A stretch of DNA of 64,000 bases from Betaproteobacteria bacterium. GTDB taxonomy: Bacteria > Pseudomonadota > Gammaproteobacteria > Burkholderiales > SG8-39. The notes under the pieces were generated by a model. That model worked only from the letters and a program-made list of their open reading frames with translations, had not been told where the DNA came from and made no database searches. The stretch's first letter is position 1. Each line of letters begins with the position of its first letter. Made by a program: the position numbers and the translations under genes. Shown here in pieces: positions 8,504 to 17,117 of the stretch. The DNA lies in NCBI GenBank assembly GCA_022340285.1, contig JAJDOG010000022.1:124001-188000 (forward strand), written 5' to 3'.

Positions 8504-9625
8504 GTGGAACCGCTTGATTTCAAGCAGTCCGCGGCGCTCTCGATCGGCATAGAACTCGAGCTGCAGCTCGTCGAGACCTTCGGGTGCGACCTGACGCACG
8601 CGGCTTCCGATCTGATCCAGCTCGCCGAGCGCCGATCCCATCCTGGAGAAATCAAGCCCGAGATCACCGAGAGCATGATCGAGATCGCCACCGGGATTCA
8701 TCAGACGCATGCCGCACTCGATGCGGAGCTCAGGGCGATCCGCGATGCGGTGAGCGCTGCCGCCGAGACGTTGAATGTCCTGGTTTGCGGCGGCGGCGCG
8801 CACCCGTTTCAGAACTGGACCGACCGTCAGATCTATGACCGGCCGCGCTTCAAGCACCTGTCCGGACTGTATGGCTATCTCGCCAAGCAGTTCACCGTGT
8901 TCGGCCAGCATATCCACGTTGGCGTCCCGCACGGTGACGATGCGCTGTTCCTGGTTCATGCGATGTCGCGCTACGTGCCGCACTTCGTGGCGCTTGCAGC
9001 ATCCTCGCCCTATTTCCAGGGCGCAGACACGCAGTTCGAGTCGTCGCGATTGAACGCAGTGTCCGCGTTCCCGCTCTCGGGGAGGGCGCCCTTGGTGCTG
9101 CGGTGGAGCGATTTCATCGAGTACTTCGCGAAGATGCAGGGGCTGGGTATCGTCGAGAGCATGAAGGACTTCTACTGGGACATTCGTCCGAAACCGGAAT
9201 TCGGTACGGTCGAAATTCGCGTCTGCGATACGCCGCTCACCGCCGAGCGCGCAGCCGTGTTGGCCGCCTACGCCCAGACGCTCGCGCGCTTCCTGCTGAT
9301 CGAGCGCCCATTCCAGCTCTCGGAGGATCTGCATCTGCCATATGGCTACAACCGGTTCCAGGCGTGCCGGTTCGGGCTGGACGGAGACTTCATCGATCCG
9401 CTCGCGCAGTCGCATCTGCCGCTGCGCGAAGACATCATGGCGACGCTGGAAGGGCTCAAGCCGCATGCAATGGAGCTCGAGACCGAGGTGCCGCTTGCGG
9501 AGCTCGAGGTGATCGTGCGTGACAGCTCGACCGACGCGCGGTGGATGCGCAGTCGCTATCAGCTCACCGGGTCCCTGCCGGACCTGGTCTGGCAACAATG
9601 TCGCAAGTGGCGCGGAGACTCCTGA
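8504..9625 (+). CDS. Carboxylate-amine ligase, YbdK/GCS2 family
   Basis: This 373-residue protein starts at a GTG 3 bp after the antiporter stop. It belongs to the glutamate-cysteine ligase type 2 family, ATP-grasp-like enzymes that join a gamma-carboxylate to an amine; E. coli YbdK has weak gamma-glutamylcysteine ligase activity. Family features include the early SIGIELELQLVE (metal/ATP-site acidic residues), the GGGAHPFQNWTDR loop near residue 99, FGQHIHVGV near 138 and the C-terminal EIRVCDTPLT. A class C26 gamma-glutamyl hydrolase gene follows after 22 bp, making a ligase/hydrolase pair for a gamma-glutamyl compound a reasonable inference. The true substrate is unknown. Confidence 0.88.
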   Translation: MEPLDFKQSAALSIGIELELQLVETFGCDLTHAASDLIQLAERRSHPGEIKPEITESMIEIATGIHQTHAALDAELRAIRDAVSAAAETLNVLVCGGGAHPFQNWTDRQIYDRPRFKHLSGLYGYLAKQFTVFGQHIHVGVPHGDDALFLVHAMSRYVPHFVALAASSPYFQGADTQFESSRLNAVSAFPLSGRAPLVLRWSDFIEYFAKMQGLGIVESMKDFYWDIRPKPEFGTVEIRVCDTPLTAERAAVLAAYAQTLARFLLIERPFQLSEDLHLPYGYNRFQACRFGLDGDFIDPLAQSHLPLREDIMATLEGLKPHAMELETEVPLAELEVIVRDSSTDARWMRSRYQLTGSLPDLVWQQCRKWRGDS

Positions 9626-9647
9626 ACCGACCGCTGCGGCGAGACGA

Positions 9648-10436
9648 ATGACCCGACCGCGCCCGCTCCGGGTCGGGCTCTCGGCCCGGTTGATGCACCA
9701 GCCGCCCGCGGAGCTCGGCTTCCGGGACAAGACCCTGCAATACCTCGAGCAGTCGGTGGCCCATTGGATCATGTCGCAGGGTGCGCTGGTCTTCATGGTG
9801 CCCACGCTCGAGAGCGCCGCCGAGGTGCGGCGCGCCGCGGTGCACGTGTCCGACTACGTGCGCGAGATCGACGCGCTGGTCCTGCAGGGTGGCGCCGACT
9901 TGAGTCCCGCCAGCTACGGGGAGGAGCCGCTGCGCCCCGAATGGGCCGGCGACCGCGTCCGTGATCTATACGAGATCGAGCTGCTCTGGGAGTGCGTCAT
10001 TCAGGGACGACCAGTGCTCGGCGTCTGTCGCGGCGCGCAGCTGATCAACGTGGCGTTCGGCGGCACGCTCTACCAGGACATTGCGACGCAGGTTCCCGAC
10101 GCGGTTCAGCACGTCGATCGCGCGGTCTACGATCTGCTCGCGCACGATATCGAGATCGAGCCCGGCTCCGAGCTCGCCCGGCTTTATCCGACGGCCGCCG
10201 GTGCGCGCGTGACGAGTATTCACCATCAGTGCGTCAATCGCATCGGGAACGGACTCGTGGTGGAAGCGCGTTCCCCGACGGACGGCGTGATCGAGGCAAT
10301 CCGCTACACCGGGGCCGGCGACGTCATGGGCGTGCAATGGCATCCGGAGTTCCATTTGCCCGGAGAAAGTCGTCTGCTGGACAGCGGGCCGCTTCTGTAC
10401 GATTTTCTACGGCGCGCCGAGGGGCGACGCCATTGA
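9648..10436 (+). CDS. Gamma-glutamyl-gamma-aminobutyrate hydrolase-like protein, peptidase C26
   Basis: This 262-residue class I glutamine-amidotransferase-fold hydrolase resembles PuuD, which frees GABA from gamma-glutamyl-GABA. The nucleophile elbow is GVCRGAQ with Cys127. The other catalytic residues are His232 and Glu234 in WHPEF. The start at 9648 (GAGACGAATG) is chosen because the upstream extension has no family resemblance and lies in the preceding gene. It sits 22 bp behind the YbdK-type ligase gene, so the two may act on the same gamma-glutamyl intermediate. Other polyamine (puu) genes are absent from the window. Confidence 0.88.
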   Translation: MTRPRPLRVGLSARLMHQPPAELGFRDKTLQYLEQSVAHWIMSQGALVFMVPTLESAAEVRRAAVHVSDYVREIDALVLQGGADLSPASYGEEPLRPEWAGDRVRDLYEIELLWECVIQGRPVLGVCRGAQLINVAFGGTLYQDIATQVPDAVQHVDRAVYDLLAHDIEIEPGSELARLYPTAAGARVTSIHHQCVNRIGNGLVVEARSPTDGVIEAIRYTGAGDVMGVQWHPEFHLPGESRLLDSGPLLYDFLRRAEGRRH

Positions 10437-10519
10437 ATGCATTCCCTGCTGACCGCGTTCCGCGCGAGCTGTGACTTGGCGTATGCGGCGTGAGACAATA
10501 GGGCGTCGAGCGTGTTCCC

Positions 10520-11515
10520 ATGTCCGAGTTGCGCCAAGATCCGATCACGCACGACTGGGTGATTATCAACCCAGGGCGCGCGTCGCGCCCGCATGACGGT
10601 GCGGGGGCCGGCACGGTCAACTGTCCATTCTGCCCGGGCAACGAGGCAATGACGCCGGGAGAGGTTGACAGCATCTGCACGCCCGATGGCTCCTGGCTCG
10701 TGCGCGCAGTGCCGAACCGTTTCCCGGTGCTCAGCGAAGTCGCGCCCGATCCTTCTCTGGATGCGCCCCACGCCGGGCTCTGGAGCAGGCGTCCTGGGTA
10801 CGGGCATCACGAGGTGATCATCGAGTCGCGTGACCACGAACTGGAAGTCGGGCTCATGGCGGTCGAGCAGTTGCGCCGCGTACTCGAGATGTACGTGCGC
10901 CGCGCGCGCGCGCTCGCGGCGCGCGACGGCCGGTTGCGCCAGATCGTACTGTTTCGCAATCACGGGACGCGCGCCGGGACGAGTATTGCGCATCCGCACT
11001 CGCAGATCGTGGCCACGCCAACGGTTTCCCCCGAGACGCGCAGGCGGGTCATGGACGAAATCGCATTCTTCGACGAGAACGGCTGCTGTGGCCTGTGCCG
11101 GGAGCTCGATCTGGAGTGCGCCTCGGGCGAACGAATCGTGCTGGAGACACAAGCGTTCGTGACGCTTGCGCCCTACGCATCGGGGAACCCGTATCAGCTG
11201 CAGATCGCTCCGCGCCGGCATTGCGCGAGCTTCCTGGAAGTCGAAGAGCAAGAGCTCGACGACCTCGCCGGCCATCTCAGACGCGTCCTCGCGGCGCTCT
11301 TCCGGAACCTTGCGGACCCGCACTACAACCTGGTCGTATCGAGCGCGCCGCTCGATCTGGTGCATCGCTCGGCCAGCCACTGGTTCATCGAGGTCCTTCC
11401 CCGGCTCACCACGCCCGCGGGCTTCGAGCTGGGGTCGCGAATCGTCGTGAATGTGCAAACGCCGGAGCAGGCGGCGGTCGAGCTGCGGGCGCAGATCGCC
11501 ACCCCCCCCGAATGA
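10520..11515 (+). CDS. GalT-like nucleotidylyltransferase/phosphorylase (HIT superfamily)
   Basis: This 331-residue protein is in the galactose-1-phosphate uridylyltransferase family. Visible are an N-terminal zinc-type motif CPFCPGNE (about residues 36-43), a second CGLC pair, and the catalytic HPHSQ at 158-162, where His160 would carry the nucleotidyl group. Classical GalT has HPHGQ or HPHCQ after a GCS segment; the GTSIAHPHSQ form here, and the C-terminal HWFIEVLPRLTTPAGFELG, remind me more of the plant GalT-like ADP-glucose phosphorylase. No galK, galE or galM is nearby. TreT, a nucleotide-sugar user, starts 14 bp downstream, so ADP- or UDP-glucose turnover fits the context better than galactose use. 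This reassignment is inference. Confidence 0.8.
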   Translation: MSELRQDPITHDWVIINPGRASRPHDGAGAGTVNCPFCPGNEAMTPGEVDSICTPDGSWLVRAVPNRFPVLSEVAPDPSLDAPHAGLWSRRPGYGHHEVIIESRDHELEVGLMAVEQLRRVLEMYVRRARALAARDGRLRQIVLFRNHGTRAGTSIAHPHSQIVATPTVSPETRRRVMDEIAFFDENGCCGLCRELDLECASGERIVLETQAFVTLAPYASGNPYQLQIAPRRHCASFLEVEEQELDDLAGHLRRVLAALFRNLADPHYNLVVSSAPLDLVHRSASHWFIEVLPRLTTPAGFELGSRIVVNVQTPEQAAVELRAQIATPPE

Positions 11516-11529
11516 GAAACGGAGCCCGG

Positions 11530-12795
11530 ATGGACAGATATTTTCGGCCAATGCGCATCGAGCATTACGAGGATCTGATCGGCCCCGAGGCGCTCGAGCG
11601 CATCATCCTCAAGGCACGCCGGCTGCACGACCTGCGCGTCATCAACATCAGCTCGACCTTCTACGGCGGTGGCGTGGCGGAGATCCTCTCGTCGCTCACG
11701 CTGCTCCAGCGTGCGCTCGGCATACGCGCCGACTGGCGGCTGATCCAGGGCAGCCCCGACTTCTTCAGCATCACCAAGAAGCTGCACAACGCGCTGCAGG
11801 GGGGCGACATCAACCTGAGCGAGCTGAAGAAGGAGATCTACGAGGGGATCAACTTGCATAACGCGCTGCGAATGGACGTGGAAGCCGACATCGTCGTGGT
11901 CCACGATCCCCAGCCGCTGCCGCTCATCACTCATTTCCGCCATACCTGTCCATGGATCTGGCGATGTCACGTGGACCTCTCGCGGCCCGATCCCGACGCC
12001 TGGGCCTACTTGCGCGAGTTCGTCGACGACTACGACGCAATGGTGGTTTCGCTGCCCGAGTACAAGCGGGAGGTCCACATTCCACAGCTCTTCTTCATGC
12101 CGGCGCTCGATCCGTTCTCGATCAAGAACCGCGAGATGTCGGACGCCGAAATCAACGATCGACTGCGGCACTACGGAATTCCCGAGGACCTGCCGATCGT
12201 CGCGCAGATCTCGCGCTTCGACCGCTGGAAGGATCCGGAAGGCGTCATCGAGGCGTTCCGGATGGCTCGCAAGGAGGTCGATGCAACGCTGGTGCTGCTC
12301 GGGAATGTGGCCACCGACGACCCGGAGGGCCAGGAAGTTTTCGAATCGCTCCTCGACTGCAAGGAGGAGCGCATTCTCATCCTGACGGCGGAGGACAGCG
12401 CGCTGGTGAATGCGCTGCAACGGCGTGCCGCGGTCATCCTGCAGAAGTCACTGCGCGAGGGTTTCGGGCTGACGGTCACCGAGGCAATGTGGAAGGGCAC
12501 GGCGGTCATCGGCGGCGATTGCGGCGGGATCCGTCACCAGGTCGAAGACGGCCGCAACGGCTTTCTCGTGTCGACGGTCGAGGAGGCGGCGAAGCGGATC
12601 GCGCAGCTCGTGGGTGACGCCGACCTGCGCCGCCGCCTCGGTACGGCGGCGCGCGATACGGTACGCGAGAAGTTCTTGATGAGCCGGCTCGCGGAGCAGT
12701 ACCTGGATCTATTCGAATCCTTCGAGCCCCGCTTCACCTTGAATCATCGCCGCGGGGCGCGGCTGGAGATCGCCACGCCGGCCGCGCGGCGCTAG
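11530..12795 (+). CDS. treT: Trehalose glycosyltransferring synthase, GT4 family
   Basis: This 421-residue enzyme should transfer glucose from a nucleotide sugar to free glucose to give trehalose in one step. The GT4 fold is seen in the N-terminal ISSTFYGGGVAEILSSL, the inter-domain VAQISRFDRWKDPEGVI, and the donor-site acidic motif EGFGLTVTE at 310-318. INISSTFYGGGVAE and WIWRCHVDLS are characteristic of TreT rather than of glycogen synthase. A CGGAG ribosome site precedes the ATG at 11530, 14 bp after the GalT-like gene. With GlgC in the window as a source of ADP-glucose it can feed the TreS-Mak/GlgE route. Its TAG overlaps the convergent gene's stop within one CTAG. Confidence 0.88.
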   Translation: MDRYFRPMRIEHYEDLIGPEALERIILKARRLHDLRVINISSTFYGGGVAEILSSLTLLQRALGIRADWRLIQGSPDFFSITKKLHNALQGGDINLSELKKEIYEGINLHNALRMDVEADIVVVHDPQPLPLITHFRHTCPWIWRCHVDLSRPDPDAWAYLREFVDDYDAMVVSLPEYKREVHIPQLFFMPALDPFSIKNREMSDAEINDRLRHYGIPEDLPIVAQISRFDRWKDPEGVIEAFRMARKEVDATLVLLGNVATDDPEGQEVFESLLDCKEERILILTAEDSALVNALQRRAAVILQKSLREGFGLTVTEAMWKGTAVIGGDCGGIRHQVEDGRNGFLVSTVEEAAKRIAQLVGDADLRRRLGTAARDTVREKFLMSRLAEQYLDLFESFEPRFTLNHRRGARLEIATPAARR

Positions 12796-13472
12796 CTCCA
12801 TCGACTGGATGATTGCGGTCCATCCGACCGCAGTGCAAGCTCTGCCTGTGCGTCAAGCGCTTCGAGCGCAACGCGCACGCGCTCGGACCACGCGTCGATG
12901 CCCTCCTCGTCGAGCCCTCGCGGCACCGTAATCGGCTCACCGGCTTCGACATGGACGGTGGCGAAGAGGCGCGGCACCTCCCGGCGATCCCAGCGCGCCG
13001 TTGCGACACGTTTGCTTCGCGACGCCAGCGAAATCGGCAGCAGCACGCACCCCAGTTCGGACGCGAGCACTATCGCCCCCCGCTTGACCGAGTGGTAGGG
13101 GCCCAGGGGGCCGTCGATGGCGATGGCCGCCACGTCCGAGTCGGCGACGGCGGCTCGCATCAGGCCGAGCGACGCGTCGCCGCCGTGATCGGGAATCTCC
13201 ACGGCGCGCAGTCCGAACCGACGGCAGATCTCGCTGATGACGTCACCCCTGAATGACCGGCTGGTGAAAATGCAGGCGCCGGGTACGCGCACCAGCGCGA
13301 AGAGCGGAGCGTACTTGCCGTGCCAGAAGAGCACGATCACGCGGTGTCCGGCCGCGCGGAGCGCGGCGAAGCGCTCGAGTCCGACGACCTGCTTGCGCCA
13401 CGTCAGCGCCTGCAGGCGGAGCAATGTGGCCCAGAGCCATCCAAGGAAGCGTGCACTCGGTGCGGGCCTCAC
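12792..13472 (-). CDS. DUF374 lysophospholipid/glycolipid acyltransferase-like protein
   Basis: This 226-residue protein belongs to the DUF374 branch of the LPLAT acyltransferase superfamily. The catalytic-type His is in FWHGKYAP (His51), and the substrate-binding motif IDGPLGP lies at 119-125; both are typical of the family. The chosen start is the GTG at 13472, because it overlaps the TGA of the upstream glycosyltransferase gene as GTGA. An ATG at 13505 in the same frame would give a longer, arginine-rich N-terminus and a 37-bp overlap, and is less likely. Coupling to a glycolipid-type glycosyltransferase suggests it acylates a sugar lipid. Its stop shares CTAG with the convergent treT gene. 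Confidence 0.82.
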   Translation of the reverse strand: MRPAPSARFLGWLWATLLRLQALTWRKQVVGLERFAALRAAGHRVIVLFWHGKYAPLFALVRVPGACIFTSRSFRGDVISEICRRFGLRAVEIPDHGGDASLGLMRAAVADSDVAAIAIDGPLGPYHSVKRGAIVLASELGCVLLPISLASRSKRVATARWDRREVPRLFATVHVEAGEPITVPRGLDEEGIDAWSERVRVALEALDAQAELALRSDGPQSSSRWS

Positions 13473-14755
13473 TGCTCGTCGTCGCTGCGATCCAGCGTCA
13501 ACCATGCGTCGCCCGCCGCGGTGGCGATGTTCCTCGCGATCTTCCATTCCTCGGCGAGACGCCGCTTGGCGCTCTCCCAGGGGCTCTGGGCGACCGGCCT
13601 GGCGGCGGCGCCTGCGCGGATCAGGTCCGCGTAGAGCGCGAGTGCCTGTTGGGCGGTGCGCTGGATCGAGAATCGTTCGGCCGTCTCGGACACGCCCGCG
13701 CGCAGTTCCGCCGCGGCCGCGGGCGCGAGTCCCCTGACCCACGCGAGCGCGGCGACAAATTCGTCGATGTCCTCGCCTTGGAGGAGGCGGCCGTTGTGTC
13801 CGTTGCGGACCACTTCCCGTACACCCGGCGCATCGATCGCCGCGACTGGAACGCCCGCCGCCATTGCCTCGGCCACCACGAGCCCCTGCGTTTCGGACTG
13901 CGACGCGAAGGCGAATACGTCCAGCGCGCGATACGCATCGGCAAGCGCCTTGCGATCGAGCACGCCGAGCATCGCAAGCCGGTCCGAGACGCCCTCGGCC
14001 TCGAACTCCCGTGCGATCTCGTCCTTGGAGGGGCCCGCTCCGGCGATCAGCACGCGCACCCGGTCATCGCGGGCGGCGAATCGCGCCAGGGCGCGTGCGA
14101 GAAAGCCCAGGTTCTTCTCCGGAGCCAGGCGCCCGACGTGCCCCACGACGAAGGCGTCCGCGGGCAATCCGGCGCTGCGGCGGCCTCTCGCACGGTCACC
14201 GCGCCGGAACACGGCGAGATCGACGCCGGTCGGGATCACCTCGATGCGGACCTCGACGTCGCGCTCGCGCAGGATCTCGGCGACGGTCTCGCTGGGGGCG
14301 ATCACGGCATCGCACAAGTTGCAGTAACCCGTCGCGAGCTCGATGGCGAAGCGCTGCATGCGCGGCGAGTCCCCCGGCACGTAGTGCGTGTATTTCTCGT
14401 ACATCGTGTGATGCGTGAAAACCACCGGCAGGCCGCGTGCCGCCGCCACGCGCAGCGCCGTGTCGCCCAGCAGGAAGGGGTGATGGGAGTGCACGATGTC
14501 CGGATTCAGCGCTTCGATCGTTGTGGACAGGATTCCAGGCACCGGAACCGGAACCGAGAAGTCGCTGCCGTTGAAGTGTTGCAGTGCCGGGAAGCGGACG
14601 ACGTCGGTCTCGTGCTCCGGCGCGCCTTCGAACCGTGGTGCCACGACGACCACGCGATGACCCAGCGCACGATAGACGCGAGCGAAACCATCGACGCTGC
14701 GTGCCACGCCGCCGACATGAGGCGTGTAGGTGTTGGTGAACGTCAGGATGTTCAC
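13469..14755 (-). CDS. GT4 glycosyltransferase, diacylglycerol glucosyltransferase-like
   Basis: This 428-residue retaining glycosyltransferase starts at a GTG that overlaps the upstream stop (GTGA). Features in order are the N-terminal glycine loop PHVGGVARS (12-20), HTMYEKYTHYVP (116-127), IPTGVD (174-179), GRLAPEKN (208-215) and the acidic SETQGLVVAEAM with Glu288 and Glu296. The HTMYE-x-YxHY segment is one I associate with monoglucosyldiacylglycerol synthases, which add glucose to diacylglycerol at the membrane surface. The neighbouring acyltransferase supports a lipid acceptor. Donor and acceptor are inferred, not shown; other GT4 mannosyl- or glucosyltransferases remain possible. Confidence 0.8.
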   Translation of the reverse strand: MNILTFTNTYTPHVGGVARSVDGFARVYRALGHRVVVVAPRFEGAPEHETDVVRFPALQHFNGSDFSVPVPVPGILSTTIEALNPDIVHSHHPFLLGDTALRVAAARGLPVVFTHHTMYEKYTHYVPGDSPRMQRFAIELATGYCNLCDAVIAPSETVAEILRERDVEVRIEVIPTGVDLAVFRRGDRARGRRSAGLPADAFVVGHVGRLAPEKNLGFLARALARFAARDDRVRVLIAGAGPSKDEIAREFEAEGVSDRLAMLGVLDRKALADAYRALDVFAFASQSETQGLVVAEAMAAGVPVAAIDAPGVREVVRNGHNGRLLQGEDIDEFVAALAWVRGLAPAAAAELRAGVSETAERFSIQRTAQQALALYADLIRAGAAARPVAQSPWESAKRRLAEEWKIARNIATAAGDAWLTLDRSDDEQ

Positions 14756-17088
14756 GTTCCGTCGCCGGGTTCGACCAGGACGAAGCGATCGCCGTCACGC
14801 GCCTTGACCGGCGCGCGACCGGGCAGATGAACCTCGATGGCTGGTGCGTCGCCGCGCCACTCGGCCTCCCAGCTTACCCTGACGCGGGTTGCCTCACCCG
14901 GATCGCCCGCGCGCCATCCATCCGCCTCGACGCGCACCGACACCGCACCGTGGGGCGTCGGCGTGGGTCCGAACGAAAGCGACTCGCTCTGCGTGAGCCA
15001 TTCCGGCGGGATTCCCGATGCAAGTACGAGCCCGCCGCCCGCCTCGCGCACGAACAGGGCGCGCATCATGAGCACCCATTCGGCGGAGGCCCAGGCGTGG
15101 TGCCCGTCCCCCATGCAGCCTCCGCCGGTCAGCGGGTGGATGGCCTCCGGCCACTGCCCCGTCGGCGAAGCGCGCCTCGCCACTTCGTGGACCAGCGAGA
15201 GAGCGCGCGCGTCGCCGGCGCGCAGCAGCACCTGCGCGACATGCAGGGTGAGGTAGGGATTGAGGCCCGAGTGGATCATGTCCTGGAAGAAGCAGCCGTC
15301 GACGAAGCAATCCTCGAGGAGGTACTCGACCGTGTCCCGCAGCCGGACGTCGTCGGGCGACTGAAGCTCGAGGGGATAGCCGCCCGCGAGCGACCCGATG
15401 GCGCCGGCGTCAAGTCGCCGATAGGGCGAGGCCGGCATCGCCAAGCGCCCGAGGCGGCGCGCCGCAAGCTCGAAACTGCGATCCATGCTGCGCGCGAGAC
15501 TGGCCGCTTCGTCCTCGACCTCGGCCGCGCGCCGCGACTTGCCCAGCGCGGTCAACATTCCGGCTGCCGCGCGCAATCCGCCGATCGCCCAGAAATCGTC
15601 CCAGTAATAGTAGTCGCTGGGCCCGAGGTGCTCGGCACTGAAGCCCGGGGGCAGCAAGCCGGCGTGCGGCGCATCGCCTTCGGCAGGCAGGCGCTTGTCG
15701 ATGATCCATTGCGCTCCGCGATCGATGGCCGTGTTCCAGGCAAGCTTGGGCACTCTGCCGGTGAGTTGGAGAAAGCGGGACATGATCCAGAGCGCCTCGC
15801 CGTTCGAGTCCCACTCGGTCTCCTGGGAAAAGAAGAAACCGTTGCGCAGCTGGCGCTGCGGGAAGGTATCCAGAACCCGTTCGACGCGTCGCTCGAGCCC
15901 GAGGCAGAGGATCGCGTGCAGCATGAACGCGCAATCCCGGAACCAGAATCGCTTGTAGGTGTACGGACCGGGATAGACCTCCCCCGGCGAGTGCAGCACC
16001 AGGCTGCGGACCGCGGTGTCGTAAAGCTCGACCATGCGCCGGTCCGGCACGGACAGCCGGCAATGGCCCTCGAGGGCCTGCTTCCAGCCGTTCGCGCGGC
16101 GTCGCCCGGCGCCCCGCGAGCCATCGTCCTCACCCGTCAGCGGCACCTCGACGCGAACCTCGGAGGCCTGACCGGGCTTCAACGCGAACAGTGCCGCGGC
16201 CGTCGCCATGCCCACCCGGCAATCCGCCCCGCGGCTGTCGTCGGGTCCGAGCAGTCGATGCAGAACGTCGCCCGCGTGGTAGTCGGAGAAGACGTGTCGG
16301 TTCGGAGACGGGTCGAAATGAACGTCGTGCCGGTCGTTGATTCGCCATCCGCTTCCGCGGCCGTCGCGCTCTACAGTGCGCACAAAACTCACGCCTTCGG
16401 GATTGTAAGGGCGAAGGGCGACGATCAACCAGCCGGATCGCGTGCTGCGAGCGGAGAGGACGAGCGCACAGACGGGAGAGCGCTCGCGCATGATGACTTC
16501 GGCCCGGGAGGCAAGGGCCATCCCGTCGCCGACGCATTCGGTGACCACGGCCACGCCATCCTCGAGGTCCAGTGATTGTCCGACGCGATCGAGACGCGAC
16601 GGAATGAGCTGTGAGCCTTCCTCGTCCACCACCCATGCATCGAGGGACCACCCGTCCCAGAAGGGCGTGACGAGGCCGCGTGGATCCACGATCGGGATCG
16701 TGTCGCAGCCGGGAACGCCGATCGCGGTCCAGTTACGATGGGTCAGGTTGATGTGCGTGAGGGAGAACGCGCGCGGAACGAACGAAACGTCCTTCGGATC
16801 GTATTGGCGCTCGACCCAGTATGGCCACACCCAGTCGAGGTTGTGCTGGATCGTGGCGCTGTTCATCAGGCCGCGCGCGTGGAAAACGATTCCGGCGCGC
16901 ATGAGCTCGAGCGGCTCTTTGACCTCCACCGGCTGGGCGAGACTCTCCAGCCTCGCAAGCACCGCGACCGGATCGACCAGTCTCCGCGACCGGGCGAATC
17001 GGCTCACCACCTGTCGCCACGGAAACCATCTCAGCCACATAGCAATATTCTGGCACGCACCCGCGCGCTCTACCGCGTGTGTCTCCAT
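14752..17088 (-). CDS. Six-hairpin glucoamylase-like protein, uncharacterised
   Basis: This protein is 778 residues if the first ATG is used. An internal ATG at 17040 (MWLRWFPWRQVV) is an equally good start and would leave room for an upstream promoter. The C-terminal half reads as an (alpha/alpha)6 barrel of the glucoamylase/debranching type: YTYKRFWFRDCAFML near residue 395, ETEWDSNGEALWIMSRF near 440 and YYYWDDFWAIGGLRAA near 500. The N-terminal third looks beta-rich. No signal peptide is clear. It is first in a three-gene coupled unit with a lipid-type glycosyltransferase and an acyltransferase, so it may trim or sense an alpha-glucosyl product. The reaction cannot be named. Confidence 0.72.
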   Translation of the reverse strand: METHAVERAGACQNIAMWLRWFPWRQVVSRFARSRRLVDPVAVLARLESLAQPVEVKEPLELMRAGIVFHARGLMNSATIQHNLDWVWPYWVERQYDPKDVSFVPRAFSLTHINLTHRNWTAIGVPGCDTIPIVDPRGLVTPFWDGWSLDAWVVDEEGSQLIPSRLDRVGQSLDLEDGVAVVTECVGDGMALASRAEVIMRERSPVCALVLSARSTRSGWLIVALRPYNPEGVSFVRTVERDGRGSGWRINDRHDVHFDPSPNRHVFSDYHAGDVLHRLLGPDDSRGADCRVGMATAAALFALKPGQASEVRVEVPLTGEDDGSRGAGRRRANGWKQALEGHCRLSVPDRRMVELYDTAVRSLVLHSPGEVYPGPYTYKRFWFRDCAFMLHAILCLGLERRVERVLDTFPQRQLRNGFFFSQETEWDSNGEALWIMSRFLQLTGRVPKLAWNTAIDRGAQWIIDKRLPAEGDAPHAGLLPPGFSAEHLGPSDYYYWDDFWAIGGLRAAAGMLTALGKSRRAAEVEDEAASLARSMDRSFELAARRLGRLAMPASPYRRLDAGAIGSLAGGYPLELQSPDDVRLRDTVEYLLEDCFVDGCFFQDMIHSGLNPYLTLHVAQVLLRAGDARALSLVHEVARRASPTGQWPEAIHPLTGGGCMGDGHHAWASAEWVLMMRALFVREAGGGLVLASGIPPEWLTQSESLSFGPTPTPHGAVSVRVEADGWRAGDPGEATRVRVSWEAEWRGDAPAIEVHLPGRAPVKARDGDRFVLVEPGDGT

Positions 17089-17117
17089 CTAGCTTGCAGG
17101 ACGAGCGTGCAGGCGGC

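Noticed and set aside
7214-9805. An 863-codon open frame on the minus strand opposite the antiporter, ligase and hydrolase genes
   Set aside because: Its translation is low-complexity, rich in Arg, Glu, Gln and His with no domain; the plus-strand frames have clear family motifs. It is the usual antisense shadow in GC-rich DNA.
13470-13505. ATG at 13505 as start of the DUF374 gene
   Set aside because: It would give an Arg-rich leader and a 37-bp overlap; the GTG at 13472 makes the GTGA overlap seen repeatedly in this window.
14827-16575. A 582-codon plus-strand frame opposite the glucoamylase-like gene
   Set aside because: Shadow composition and no ribosome site; the minus-strand protein has recognisable barrel segments and is coupled to its neighbour.
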